Positions 18,082 through 27,467 of a stretch of DNA of 64,000 nt are shown here, in pieces (positions within the stretch are counted from its first letter, which is position 1; every line of letters starts with the position of its first letter). The DNA is from DASVEE01 sp036380735 (GTDB lineage Bacteria; Acidobacteriota; Thermoanaerobaculia; Gp7-AA8), in the NCBI GenBank assembly GCA_036380735.1, contig DASVEE010000045.1, forward strand, positions 1 through 64,000, written 5' to 3'. The translations under genes were made by a program, and so were the position numbers. A model generated the notes under the pieces. The model did no database searches. It saw only the letters and a list, made by a program, of their open reading frames with translations, and was not told where the DNA came from.

Positions 18082-19589
18082 CCACCGTGCCGCATCCTCA
18101 CCCGCGGCCGCTTTCGCGGCCGGCGCTTTCAAGGCCGGTGGTCCATGCGCCGCTGTTCCGGCTCGACGGGCCGCGCATCCTCTTCCTCACCCTCGTCGTT
18201 GCGGCGGCCATTGCCGTCGTCGCCGTACGTCCCGCGATGCGGTACGTGCTCGCGCCGATGCTGGCGACGCTCCTGATGCTCTGCGGCTATCTCGTGGCCA
18301 TCTACCGGCAGGACAAGACGCTGCCGGTGTTCGAGGCGTCGACGTACTGGATGCTCGCCGCGACGCTGTACGGCGCGTTTCCGCTGCTCAACTTCATCGC
18401 CGGCGGCCTGCGGTGGTATCCGCTCAGCGACAGCCGGCTCGTCATGCTCGATCCCGGGCCCGTCGAAGTCGGGACGATGGGCTGGCGGTACGTCGTGCAC
18501 ATCGCATCGTTCCTCGCCGTGTACCTCGCGATGCGGAGGCCGGTGAAGATGCCGCCAATGCAGCCGCCGGGACGCTCGCGCATCGCCGCGATCGTGATCG
18601 GCCTGATCGCGTCGACGGCGATCATCGTCGCGGTCGGCCAGATCTTCGGCGTCACCTACTTCGCGTCCTACAAGGACCTGGTCAAAGGCACGGTGAAGGG
18701 TTACGCGGACGTCTCGTCGCTGCCCGTCCTGCAGGTCGTGCACAACCTCGTCGGGATGCGCATGCTCCTGATCCAGGCCACGATCGGCATCCTGCTGCTG
18801 TCGTGGCGGAAGCTCTCGTCGAAAGTGATTCTCGGCGGCTTCTTTCTCTTCCTCGGCTCGATGACGGTCGCTCTCGGCACGGCACGCAGCGATTTCGTCC
18901 TCATGCTGATGACGGCGATCATGCTCTACCACCGGATCGTCAAGCCGATCCGCTTCATCATCGCCATTCCGGCCGGGATCTTCTTCATCTGCGGCTTCCT
19001 CTTCATGGGCATCATGCGCGACATGCAGGGCGTCCACACGATCTCCGTCGAGTACGAGACGCCGGTGCTGGCGTCGATGAACGAGTTCCAGGTCGTCTTC
19101 GCCACCGCGTACGACCTCCAGCAGATGCGCGACTCGGGCGAGCTCGAGGCCATCGGCATCCCCTGGCAGTTGCCCTTCTGCGATTTCTACTTCCTCATCC
19201 CGAGTCAGCTGCTGCCGTTCCAGAAGATCGATCCTTCGGGGTGGTACCTGTACATCCGCGGTATCGAAGGCGTCGGCCTGATGTTCGGCGTCGTCGCGCA
19301 GGCGGCGGTCGGCTGGGGATGGCTCGAGCTGATCCTGCGTGCCGTGGGCGTCGCGCTCTTCTGCGCGTTCCTGCAGCGGTGGTATGCGAAGCACGTGCGC
19401 GGCTTCTGGCCGACGATCTTCCTCGCGTTCATGTGCATGTGGATGTACTACTCTCTGCGCCAGTCGAGCTTCTCCTTCATGTACTTCATCGTGTACCGCT
19501 TCATGCCGGCGTTCCTCGCCGTGGAGACGGTCGCGTGGGTACTGCGCGACGGGCGCCGCCGCCTCCTGAAAGGTCGACGTACTTCATGA
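18078..19589 (+). CDS. Wzy-like oligosaccharide repeat unit polymerase
   Basis: 503 residues, with about ten to twelve hydrophobic helices and a long central soluble loop (about 300-400, containing MRDMQGVHTISVEYETP). Size, topology and position between glycosyltransferases and methyltransferases fit an O-antigen/EPS polymerase acting at the periplasmic face. These proteins have little sequence conservation, so the call rests on topology and context. The loop block FQVVFATAYDLQQM is a feature to search with. ATGA overlaps link it to both neighbours. Confidence 0.65.
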   Translation: MTTVPHPHPRPLSRPALSRPVVHAPLFRLDGPRILFLTLVVAAAIAVVAVRPAMRYVLAPMLATLLMLCGYLVAIYRQDKTLPVFEASTYWMLAATLYGAFPLLNFIAGGLRWYPLSDSRLVMLDPGPVEVGTMGWRYVVHIASFLAVYLAMRRPVKMPPMQPPGRSRIAAIVIGLIASTAIIVAVGQIFGVTYFASYKDLVKGTVKGYADVSSLPVLQVVHNLVGMRMLLIQATIGILLLSWRKLSSKVILGGFFLFLGSMTVALGTARSDFVLMLMTAIMLYHRIVKPIRFIIAIPAGIFFICGFLFMGIMRDMQGVHTISVEYETPVLASMNEFQVVFATAYDLQQMRDSGELEAIGIPWQLPFCDFYFLIPSQLLPFQKIDPSGWYLYIRGIEGVGLMFGVVAQAAVGWGWLELILRAVGVALFCAFLQRWYAKHVRGFWPTIFLAFMCMWMYYSLRQSSFSFMYFIVYRFMPAFLAVETVAWVLRDGRRRLLKGRRTS

Positions 19590-20344
19590 CATTGATCGGC
19601 ACCATGAGCTCGATCGTCGAGCAGTTTCCGCCGGAGCTGCGCGCTGCGCTGCACGGCGAGATCCCCCGTTACGCGTTCGACGTCGGGGTGACCGTCGCGC
19701 ACACGCCGAAGGGCGGACGCGTGTGCGACATCGGCGGCGGCTGGGGCGCGTTCGCGCTCGGCAGCGCCGCGGCCGGACTCCGCGCGATCCTCGTCGACGA
19801 CTTCGGCGACCGCGGTTTCTACGACGAGGCGACGATGTCGGTGATGCAGAAGCTGTACGCGAAGTACGGCGTCGAAGTCATCTCGCGCGACGTCGTCGCC
19901 AATCAGCTCGACTTCGGCAGGCACACCCTCGACACCATCACCGCGTTCGACACGCTGGAGCACTGGCACCATTCGCCGAAGCGTCTGCTGCAGTCGGTTA
20001 CGCAGACGCTGAAGCCCGGCGGCACGTTCATCCTGGCGACGCCGAACTGCGTCAACCTCCGCAAGCGCATCACCGTTCCGCTCGGACGCGGCAAGTGGAG
20101 CGCGATGGCCGACTGGTACGAACAGGAGGTCTTCCGCGGCCACGTGCGCGAGCCGGACGTCGACGATCTCCGCTACATCGCCCGCGACATGAAGCTGCAG
20201 GACGTGCGCGTCATCGGCCGCAACTGGGCCGGGTACGCGCAGCGAGGACCCATCCGGAAGCTGATGCCGGTCATCGACCGCGTCCTCCGCTTCCGCCCGT
20301 CACTCTGCTCCGACCTCTACATGATCGGCAAAACCGCGTCGTAA
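19586..20344 (+). CDS. Class I SAM-dependent methyltransferase
   Basis: 252 residues. Motif I is VCDIGGGWGAFALGSA, motif II LVDDFGD, and the post-motif block ITAFDTLEHWHHSPKRLL with LKPGGTFILATPN is typical of the UbiE/Methyltransf_11-type fold. It probably methylates a sugar or the lipid-linked glycan. ATG 19586 overlaps the polymerase stop (ATGA), and its TAA overlaps the next ATG (TAATG), so it is in a tightly coupled run of genes. Confidence 0.85.
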   Translation: MTLIGTMSSIVEQFPPELRAALHGEIPRYAFDVGVTVAHTPKGGRVCDIGGGWGAFALGSAAAGLRAILVDDFGDRGFYDEATMSVMQKLYAKYGVEVISRDVVANQLDFGRHTLDTITAFDTLEHWHHSPKRLLQSVTQTLKPGGTFILATPNCVNLRKRITVPLGRGKWSAMADWYEQEVFRGHVREPDVDDLRYIARDMKLQDVRVIGRNWAGYAQRGPIRKLMPVIDRVLRFRPSLCSDLYMIGKTAS

Positions 20345-21399
20345 TGCGTGTGCTGCACTGCATCCCCACCCTCGGGGAAGGAGGCGCGGAGCGGCAGCTC
20401 GCGCACCTCACGAACGAGCTGCCGGTGTACGGTGTCGACGTGCATCTCGCGCTGATGAAGGAAGGAGTCATGCGGAAGCACTTCCACGGCCAGCCGCAGC
20501 TCCACCTGCTGCCGGTCGCGGGCAGCTACGATCCGCGCCTCGTGACCAGCCTCGTGCGCCTCATCCGCCGCCTGCAGCCCGACATCGTCCAGAGCTGGCT
20601 GACGCAGATGGACGTCGTCGGCGGCAGCGCGGCGAAGCTCACCCGCGGGCGCTGGATCCTCACCGAGCGCAGCTCGGAGATGGCGTATGCGCCGAGCCCG
20701 AAGACGACCGTCCGCAACGCCCTCGGGCGCCGCGCCGACGCGATCATCGCCAACTCGTACGCGGGCCTCGAATACTGGAAGCGGCAGCGCCCGCGCACGA
20801 CGCTCCTCCGCCGCATTCCCAACGCCGTCTCCGTGGCGGTGCCTGCTGCCGCTTCGATGCACCAGCCGCTGCGGCCGCCGCGCACGAACATCGTCTCGAT
20901 GAACCGCCTCAGTCCCGACAAGAACCACCGGACGCTCGTCGAGGCGCTCGCGTTCGTCGACATCACGGCGCGCATCTGCGGCACCGGCCCGACCGAGCCG
21001 CTCCTGCGCGAGCGCGTCGCCGCCCTCGGCATCGGCGACCGTGTCACGTTCGCCGGTCACGTGGCCGACGTCGCGGAGGCGCATCGCAGCAGCGATCTCT
21101 TCGTCTCCATCAGCCACTTCGAAGGACTGCCCAACTCCGTCATCGAGGCGGCGCTGAGCGGTGTGCCGCTCGTGCTCTCCGACATCCCCGCCCATCGCGA
21201 GCTGTTCGACGACGAGCAGGCGCTCTTCGTCGACGGCAGCGATCCCCGATCCGTCGCGAACGGTCTCCGCCGCGGGCTCGCCGATCCCGACGCTGCCGTG
21301 CGCCGCGCCCGCAACGCCCGCAATGTGGTCGAGCAATGGAAGCCGCGCGTGATCGCCGGCGAATACCACCGTCTGTATCAAGAGCTCCTCGACAAATGA
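20344..21399 (+). CDS. Glycosyltransferase, GT4-like
   Basis: 351 residues. HCIPTLGEGGAERQLAHL is the GT4 N-terminal glycine-rich acceptor loop; the donor domain carries MNRLSPDKNHRTLVEAL, CGTGPTEPLLRE and SISHFEGLPNSVIEAALSG with the E-x7-E glutamates. It is a retaining GT-B transferase of the repeat-unit assembly. The start ATG 20344 shares bases with the previous TAA stop; its end overlaps the next methyltransferase by ATGA. Confidence 0.9.
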   Translation: MRVLHCIPTLGEGGAERQLAHLTNELPVYGVDVHLALMKEGVMRKHFHGQPQLHLLPVAGSYDPRLVTSLVRLIRRLQPDIVQSWLTQMDVVGGSAAKLTRGRWILTERSSEMAYAPSPKTTVRNALGRRADAIIANSYAGLEYWKRQRPRTTLLRRIPNAVSVAVPAAASMHQPLRPPRTNIVSMNRLSPDKNHRTLVEALAFVDITARICGTGPTEPLLRERVAALGIGDRVTFAGHVADVAEAHRSSDLFVSISHFEGLPNSVIEAALSGVPLVLSDIPAHRELFDDEQALFVDGSDPRSVANGLRRGLADPDAAVRRARNARNVVEQWKPRVIAGEYHRLYQELLDK

Positions 21400-22343
21400 A
21401 TCCACGACTGCTGCAGATCCTGCGCTGCCCCGCGTGCGGCGGCTCCCTCACGACCGACGGGGAGGCGCTCCGCTCCACGTGCGGACGCACGTACCCCGTC
21501 CGGAACGGCATCCCCCGCTTCGTGCCGCCCGAGAACTACGCCAGCAGCTTCGGCCTGCAGTGGAATCGCTTCCGCCGCACGCAGCTCGACAGCCATTCGG
21601 GCGTGACGATCTCAGGCGACCGTTTCCGCCGCGAGACCGGTTGGACGCGCGCCGACCTCGAAGGGAAGCTCGTCCTCGACGCCGGCTGCGGCGCCGGCCG
21701 TTTCGCCGAGATCGCGCTCGGCCTCGGTGCCGAGGTGGTGGCGATCGATTACTCGAGCGCGGTGGAGGCGTGCCTGGCCAACAACGGACCGAATGAGCGT
21801 CTGGACGTCCTGCAGGCGGACATCTACGCGCTGCCGTTCGCGCCGAACACCTTCGACTACGTCTACAGCCTCGGCGTCCTGCAGCACACGCCGGACGTGA
21901 AACGCGCGTTCGATTCGCTGGTGCCGCTGGTCAAGCCGTCGGGCCGCATTACCGTCGATCTCTACCGCCAGCACTGGGGGAACTTCATCCGCCCGAAGTA
22001 CTGGCTGCGCCCGATCACGAAGCGCATGAACGCGAAGACGTTGTTCTCGCTGGTGGAGCGCCTCGCCCCGAAGCTCCTCAAAGTGAGCGCCGCCGTCCGC
22101 CGCGTCCCCGTCATCGGCCGCTACCTCGGGTTTTTCGTCCCGGTGGCGGACTATCGCGGCCAGCTTCCGCTGAACGAACAGCAACTGACGGAGTGGGCCG
22201 TCCTGGACACGTTCGACTGGCTGGCGCCCCGCTACGACCAGCCCCAGACCGCCAAGACCCTCCGCCGCTGGCTGGAAGGCGCCGGCCTGAAGGAAATCGA
22301 AGTGCTGCACGCCGACCACCTGACGGGCCGGGGGCGACGGTAG
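21396..22343 (+). CDS. Methyltransferase with N-terminal Trm112-like zinc ribbon
   Basis: 315 residues. Residues 1-45 (ILRCPACGGSL, RSTCGRTYPVRNGIPRF) resemble Trm112-like modules; two cysteines in CPAC and one in STCG are seen, so the fourth ligand is missing or replaced. A class I SAM domain follows: LVLDAGCGAGRFAEIAL, VAIDYSSAV, FDYVYSLGVLQHTPDV. The C-terminus (about 215-315) contains a basic, partly hydrophobic stretch. Such fused proteins are common in surface-glycan loci. Substrate unknown. Confidence 0.82.
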   Translation: MNPRLLQILRCPACGGSLTTDGEALRSTCGRTYPVRNGIPRFVPPENYASSFGLQWNRFRRTQLDSHSGVTISGDRFRRETGWTRADLEGKLVLDAGCGAGRFAEIALGLGAEVVAIDYSSAVEACLANNGPNERLDVLQADIYALPFAPNTFDYVYSLGVLQHTPDVKRAFDSLVPLVKPSGRITVDLYRQHWGNFIRPKYWLRPITKRMNAKTLFSLVERLAPKLLKVSAAVRRVPVIGRYLGFFVPVADYRGQLPLNEQQLTEWAVLDTFDWLAPRYDQPQTAKTLRRWLEGAGLKEIEVLHADHLTGRGRR

Positions 22344-22344
22344 A

Positions 22345-22420
22345 CGGGACTGGTTTTTGGTTTTCGGTTGTCGGTTTTCGGTGCCCCAACCAAAAACCGA
22401 AAACCGAAAACCGAAAACGT
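22345..22420. repeat. Hairpin of repeated GGTTTTC/GAAAACC words
   Basis: The left arm has TTTTTGGTTTTCGG-like words and the right arm CCAAAAACCGAAAACCG-like words, with a loop of about six bases at CCCCAA. It lies between the methyltransferase and AsnB 3 and is one of several word-built hairpins in the window. Confidence 0.8.
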
Positions 22421-22461
22421 TCCGTCCCGTCCCGTCCCATCGTTCCCTGTAACTAAAAACC

Positions 22462-24306
22462 ATGTGCGGAATCTCCGGAATCGCGGCGACCACCATCGAC
22501 GCTCTCACGCTCGAGCAGATGGCGTCCGCGTTGAAGCATCGCGGGCCTGATTCGCGCGGCGCGGCGATGCTCGACCATGTCGGGCTCGCGCACGCGCGGC
22601 TGGCCATCATCGACCTTTCGCCGGGCGGGCATCAGCCGATGCGCGATGCGGACGGGGAGATCTGCGTCACGTACAACGGCGAGATCTACAACTTCGTCGA
22701 GCTGCGCGAAGAGCTGCGCGCGCGCGGTCACGAGTTCCGCAGCTCCAGCGACACCGAGGTGCTGATCGCCGCTTACCGCGAGTGGGGGAGGGAGTGCCTG
22801 CGGCGGCTGCAGGGGATGTTCGCCTTCGCGCTGTTCGACGCGCGCGACGGCACGCTGCTCCTCGCGCGCGACCGCGCCGGCGAGAAGCCGCTCTTCTGGT
22901 GGCACACGCCGGGGAAGCTCGCCTTCGCTTCGGAGCTCAAGGCCATCGCGGTCGATTCGTCGTTCCCCCGCACGATCAGCATCGAAGGGCTCGACGCGTA
23001 CCTCGCGTACGGCTACACGATGGGGACGCAGTCGATCTTCGAGGGCGTACACAAGCTCGCCCCCGCGCATGCGCTGCTGTACGACACGCGCCGCGACACG
23101 ATCGAGACGTGGCCCTACTGGGAGCTGCCGGCGCCGGCACACAGCGGCGCCAGCGACGAGGAGCTGCTCGCGGAGCTCGAAAGGCTCCTCTCCGACGCCG
23201 TGCGCCGTCAACTGCTCGCCGCGGACGTCCCGGTCGGCATCCTGCTGAGCGGCGGGATCGACTCGAGCCTCATCACCGCGCTCGCCTCGCGGGCGCTGTC
23301 GAAACCGGTGAAGACGTTCACCGTCACGTTTCCCGGCCACGCTCGTTTCGACGAGGGGCCGCGCGCGCGCATGGTGGCGCGTCACTTCGGCACGGAGCAC
23401 ACCGACCTCGTCGCCGAGTCGGCGTCGCTCGACGTCCTGCCGCTGCTCGCGCGCCAGTTCGACGATCCGATCGCCGATCACGCCATGATCCCAACGTACC
23501 TCGTCTCGGCGATGATCCGCGAGCATGCGAAAGTCGCGCTCACCGGCGACGGCGGCGACGAGCTGTTCGGCGGCTATCCGCATTACGTGATGCTCGCGCA
23601 ACAGGATCGCGTGGCGCGGCTGCTGCCGCGCTTCGTGCGGCGCCGCATCGCTCATGCGGCCGATCGTTTCCTCCCGGTCGGCTTCCGCGGCCGCAACCAC
23701 CTCACCGCCCTCGGCGGCGACGACGGCCACGGCATCGCGCACGTGAACCTCTACTTCGACAGCGCGAGCCGCAGGCGCCTCGTCCCCGCGCTCGCGTCGC
23801 GCAGCGGTGCGTCGCCCGAACAGCTCCGGCTGCGGGCGGCGAACGGCGGCTCGCTGCTGCGGCGCGCGCAGCAGGCCGATTTCCGCACGACGCTGCCCGA
23901 CGGCTATCTCGTCAAGGTCGACCGCGCGTCGATGCTGCGCTCGCTCGAGACACGGGCGCCGTTCCTCGATCAGCGCCTCATCGAGTTCGCCTTCGGCCGC
24001 GTCCCCGATCGGTTGAAAGTGCGCGGCAGCGAGACCAAAGTGCTGCCGCGGCGGCTCGCGAAGAAGCTGCTCCCTCCGGAGCTCGACATGCGCCGGAAGC
24101 AGGGCTTCACGATGCCGCTCGGTGCGTGGTTCGCCAACGGCTGGGGCGCGATGGTGGAGGAAGTGCTGAGCCAGTCGCTCTTCGATCGCGCGTTCGTCAA
24201 CGAGCTGCTCGAAGGGCAGCGCCGCGGACGCAACAACACCGGGCGTCTCTTCGCGCTGATGATCTTCGAGCTCTGGAGGCGCGAGTACCGCGCGTCGCTG
24301 CCATGA
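22462..24306 (+). CDS. AsnB-type glutamine-dependent amidotransferase 3
   Basis: 614 residues. MCGISGIAAT places the glutaminase Cys2; YNGEIYNFVELREE follows. The PP-loop SGGIDSS is near residue 263, and LTGDGGDELFGGY is the later ATP-binding block. Sequence differs enough from copies 1, 2 and 4 to suggest separate acceptor specificity rather than recent tandem duplication. It starts after the word hairpin, and its TGA overlaps the following glycosyltransferase ATG (ATGA at 24303). Confidence 0.9.
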   Translation: MCGISGIAATTIDALTLEQMASALKHRGPDSRGAAMLDHVGLAHARLAIIDLSPGGHQPMRDADGEICVTYNGEIYNFVELREELRARGHEFRSSSDTEVLIAAYREWGRECLRRLQGMFAFALFDARDGTLLLARDRAGEKPLFWWHTPGKLAFASELKAIAVDSSFPRTISIEGLDAYLAYGYTMGTQSIFEGVHKLAPAHALLYDTRRDTIETWPYWELPAPAHSGASDEELLAELERLLSDAVRRQLLAADVPVGILLSGGIDSSLITALASRALSKPVKTFTVTFPGHARFDEGPRARMVARHFGTEHTDLVAESASLDVLPLLARQFDDPIADHAMIPTYLVSAMIREHAKVALTGDGGDELFGGYPHYVMLAQQDRVARLLPRFVRRRIAHAADRFLPVGFRGRNHLTALGGDDGHGIAHVNLYFDSASRRRLVPALASRSGASPEQLRLRAANGGSLLRRAQQADFRTTLPDGYLVKVDRASMLRSLETRAPFLDQRLIEFAFGRVPDRLKVRGSETKVLPRRLAKKLLPPELDMRRKQGFTMPLGAWFANGWGAMVEEVLSQSLFDRAFVNELLEGQRRGRNNTGRLFALMIFELWRREYRASLP

Positions 24307-25406
24307 TCCGGGTCGGCATCGACGCCTCGAACCTCCGCGCCGGCGGCGGCCTCACGCATCTCATCGGTCTGCTCGAAGCCGCGGAGCCGCGTCGTGCCGG
24401 CGTCGAGCGCGTGACCGTGTGGGGCGCGCGCGTCACGCTCGCGCGCCTGCCGCAGCGCGACTGGCTCGTCCTCGCGCACGAGCCGGCGCTCGACGGCAGC
24501 CTCACCTCGCGCGTGAAGTGGCAGCGCTCGCGCCTCGGCGAGCTCGCGCGCGAGCACTGCGACGTGCTCTTCGTGCCGGGCGGCGGTGAGGGCGGCGGCT
24601 TCCATCCCTACGTGACGATGTCGCGCAACATGCTGCCGTTCCAGTGGCGCGAGCGCCTTCGCTACGGCGTGACACTGACGGGCATTCGTCTCTGGGTGCT
24701 GCACTTCGCGCAGGCGCGCGCCTTCCGCCGCGCGGACGCGGTCATCTTCCTCAACGAGTTCGCGCAGGAGCGTATCGGCCGCTACGCGCGCCGCCACACC
24801 GTCATCCCGCACGGTGTCAGCGAGGACTTCCGGTTTGCGCCGCGTCCGCGGAAGCAGAGCGGGCCGGTGCGCGTGCTGTACACGTCGATCATCGACCTCT
24901 ACAAACATCAGTGGACCGTCGCGGAAGCGGCGATCGAGCTGCGCGAAGAAGGGGTGCCGCTGGAGCTGGCGCTCGTCGGCCCGGCTTACTGGTGGGCGAT
25001 GAGCCGGCTGAATCGCGTGCTGAAGCGCGACCGCCACCACATCGTGCGCGTGCGCGGCGGCGTCCCGCACGCGGAGCTGCCGAAGCTCCATCAGGAAGCC
25101 GACGCGTTCGTCTTCGCCTCGACGTGCGAGAACATGCCGAACATCCTCATCGAGGCGATGGCGGCCGGGCTCCCCATCGCCTGCTCGTCGCGTGAGCCGA
25201 TGCCGCGCTTCCTCCGCGACGGCGGCATCTATTTCGATCCCGAGAAGAAGGATGACGTGAAGCGCGCGCTGCGCGAGCTGGTCACCGACGCGGAGCGCCG
25301 CGGACAACTGGCGCAGCGCGCGTACGAGCTGTCGCTGCAGTACACGTGGAAGCGCTGCGCGGACGAAACCTTCGCCTTCCTGGCAGAAGTGGCCAACAAG
25401 AAATAG
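24303..25406 (+). CDS. Glycosyltransferase, GT4-like
   Basis: 367 residues. The N-terminus MIRVGIDASNLRAGGGLTHL and the donor-domain block FVFASTCENMPNILIEAMAAGLPIACS with an E-x7-E motif identify a GT4 enzyme; IPHGVSEDF is the usual hinge segment. It probably adds a sugar in the same repeat unit. Its start overlaps AsnB 3 and AsnB 4 follows 15 bp after its stop, so this transferase is embedded between two amidotransferases. Confidence 0.88.
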   Translation: MIRVGIDASNLRAGGGLTHLIGLLEAAEPRRAGVERVTVWGARVTLARLPQRDWLVLAHEPALDGSLTSRVKWQRSRLGELAREHCDVLFVPGGGEGGGFHPYVTMSRNMLPFQWRERLRYGVTLTGIRLWVLHFAQARAFRRADAVIFLNEFAQERIGRYARRHTVIPHGVSEDFRFAPRPRKQSGPVRVLYTSIIDLYKHQWTVAEAAIELREEGVPLELALVGPAYWWAMSRLNRVLKRDRHHIVRVRGGVPHAELPKLHQEADAFVFASTCENMPNILIEAMAAGLPIACSSREPMPRFLRDGGIYFDPEKKDDVKRALRELVTDAERRGQLAQRAYELSLQYTWKRCADETFAFLAEVANKK

Positions 25407-25421
25407 GACAAAAGCTCCAAC

Positions 25422-27326
25422 ATGTGCGGAATAGCAGGCTTCATCAACTGGGGGGATGACGCGCAACTCGCGCGGATGACCACCATTCAGTCGCACCGCG
25501 GGCCGGACGACAGTGGGCAGTGGTCCGCGGAGTTCAGCGGCGGCCGCGTCGGCCTCGGCTCGCGCCGGCTGGCGATCCTCGACCTCTCGCCGGCCGGGCA
25601 CATGCCGATGGCCACGCCCGACGGCAACATCGTCATCGCGTACAACGGCGAGGTGTACAACTACCCCGAGCTGCGGCGCGAGCTCGAAGGGCGCGGCTAC
25701 ACGTTCCGCTCGAACAGCGACACCGAGGCGATCCTGTATCTGTACGAGGTCTACGGGACCGATTGCTTCCGCCGGCTCGACGGCATGTTCGGGCTCGCCA
25801 TCTGGGACAAGCGCCACGAGCGGCTCGTGCTCGCGCGCGATCACTTCGGCGTGAAGCCGCTGTACTACACGACGCAGCACAACCGCCTCGCCTTCGCGTC
25901 CGAGATGAAGGCGATCCTCGAGCTGCCCGGCATCGAGCGCACCATCGATCCGTACGCGCTGACGCAGTACCTCACGTTCCTCTGGGTGCCGGATCCGCTG
26001 ACGATCCTGCGCGGCATCACCAAGCTGCCCGCCGGACATTTCGCCGTGTACGAACAGGGAGCGCTGCGCGTCGAGCGTTACTGGGAGCCTACGTATCCGG
26101 CGGCCGGCCATGCGTATCCGCAACGGAGCGAACGGGAGCTCGCGCTGGAGCTGCGCGCGCGCTTCTACGACATCGTGAAGCGGCAGATGCTGAGCGACGT
26201 GCCGGTCGGCGCGTTCCTCAGCGCGGGACTCGATTCGAGCAGTATCGTCGCGGCGATGGCGCAGGCGAGCCCGCATCCGGTGCGCACGTTCACCATTGCG
26301 TTCCCGCCGCACACGACGAAAGGGGAGGTCCATCTCGACGATACCGAGGTGGCGCGGCGGACGGCCGAGCACTTCGGCTGCAGGCACACGCAGATCGTCG
26401 TCGAGCCCGACGTCGTCGATCTGCTCCCGAAGCTCACGTGGCACATGGACGAGCCGACCGGCGACCCGGCGATCGTCATGGCGTACCTCGTCAATCGCGA
26501 GGCGCGCAAGGACGTGACCGTGCTGCTCTCCGGAATCGGCGGCGACGAGGTCTTCGCCGGCTACCGCAAGTACCAGGCGCACTACCTCGCCGAGCGTTAC
26601 CGGCTGCTGCCGCGCGTGTTGCGCGAGTCCGTGATCCGTCCCGCCGTCTCCGCGCTGCCGTCGATGCGCAACTCCGCGCTGAAGGGCTACGTGCGTCTGG
26701 CGAAGAAGATGGTGCGCAGCGGCTCGCTCGAGCCGGTCGACCGTTTCCTCATGGACAGCGTCTATCTGACGGAGGACGTGCGCCGCGAGCTCGGCGTGCC
26801 CGACGCCGCCGATCCCCGCCTCAAGCATCTGGAGCATTTCGCGCGCGTCGCGGACGCCGACTTCCTGCACCGCATGCTGTACGTCGATCTGCAGACGTTC
26901 CTCGTCAGCCTGAACCTCACGTACAACGACAAGATGAGCATGGCGTCGTCGGTCGAGGTGCGTGTGCCGTTCCTCGACCGCGAGCTGCTCGAGTGGACCG
27001 CCTGGAACGTGCCGCCGTCGATGCTGATGCGCGGCAGCACCACGAAGCTGCTGCTGCGTGAGGCGATGCGCGGCGTCTTGCCCGATGAAGTGCTGACGCA
27101 GAAGAAAGCGGGCTTCGGCGCGCCGGCCGATCACTGGCTGTCCCACGACCTCCGCGAGATGGTCGACGACATCCTCGGCGAGAGCTCACTCCGCCGGCGC
27201 GGCCTGCTGAACCCCGTGGCCGTGCGCCGCCTCATCGACGAACAGCGCAGCGGACGCCACGACTGGTCGCTGCAGTTGTGGCAGTTGCTGACGCTGGAAC
27301 TGTGGATGCGGCAGTTCCTGGATTAG
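25422..27326 (+). CDS. AsnB-type glutamine-dependent amidotransferase 4
   Basis: 634 residues. It starts MCGIAGFINW with Cys2; YNGEVYNYPELRREL marks the glutaminase domain. The PP-loop reads SAGLDSS near residue 267 instead of SGGxDSS, a variant also found in some glycan-associated AsnB homologues; LSGIGGDEVFAGY replaces the usual SGDGGDE block. These two changes may reflect altered adenylation chemistry or a non-aspartate acceptor (inference). It is the last gene of the first polysaccharide run, before a bidirectional terminator. Confidence 0.9.
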   Translation: MCGIAGFINWGDDAQLARMTTIQSHRGPDDSGQWSAEFSGGRVGLGSRRLAILDLSPAGHMPMATPDGNIVIAYNGEVYNYPELRRELEGRGYTFRSNSDTEAILYLYEVYGTDCFRRLDGMFGLAIWDKRHERLVLARDHFGVKPLYYTTQHNRLAFASEMKAILELPGIERTIDPYALTQYLTFLWVPDPLTILRGITKLPAGHFAVYEQGALRVERYWEPTYPAAGHAYPQRSERELALELRARFYDIVKRQMLSDVPVGAFLSAGLDSSSIVAAMAQASPHPVRTFTIAFPPHTTKGEVHLDDTEVARRTAEHFGCRHTQIVVEPDVVDLLPKLTWHMDEPTGDPAIVMAYLVNREARKDVTVLLSGIGGDEVFAGYRKYQAHYLAERYRLLPRVLRESVIRPAVSALPSMRNSALKGYVRLAKKMVRSGSLEPVDRFLMDSVYLTEDVRRELGVPDAADPRLKHLEHFARVADADFLHRMLYVDLQTFLVSLNLTYNDKMSMASSVEVRVPFLDRELLEWTAWNVPPSMLMRGSTTKLLLREAMRGVLPDEVLTQKKAGFGAPADHWLSHDLREMVDDILGESSLRRRGLLNPVAVRRLIDEQRSGRHDWSLQLWQLLTLELWMRQFLD

Positions 27327-27332
27327 CGCGCA

Positions 27333-27408
27333 GGGAACGATAGGCACTATGGGACGAATAGGACGAATAGGACCTGTGGGAAGTCCCATTCGTCCCATCG
27401 TTTCCCCG
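27333..27408. repeat. 9-bp-word hairpin next to terminator
   Basis: Left arm words such as GGGACGAATAGGACGAATA pair with the right arm GTCCCATTCGTCCCATCG. It lies directly before the bidirectional terminator between convergent genes. Confidence 0.85.
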
Positions 27409-27415
27409 CTCAAAG

Positions 27416-27447
27416 AAAAGCGCCGGTGCATTCGCACCGGCGCTTTT
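27416..27447. terminator. Bidirectional rho-independent terminator
   Basis: AAAA, a perfect 10-bp stem GCGCCGGTGC/GCACCGGCGC with an ATTC loop, then TTTT. It separates the convergent AsnB 4 (+) and metalloprotease (-) genes. Confidence 0.92.
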
Positions 27448-27467
27448 GTTTGCATCAGGTTCCCGGG

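Noticed and set aside
23970..27146. A 1058-codon open frame on the minus strand
   Set aside because: It lies antisense to AsnB 3, a glycosyltransferase and AsnB 4, all with clear motifs; GC-rich codon bias keeps this antisense frame open.
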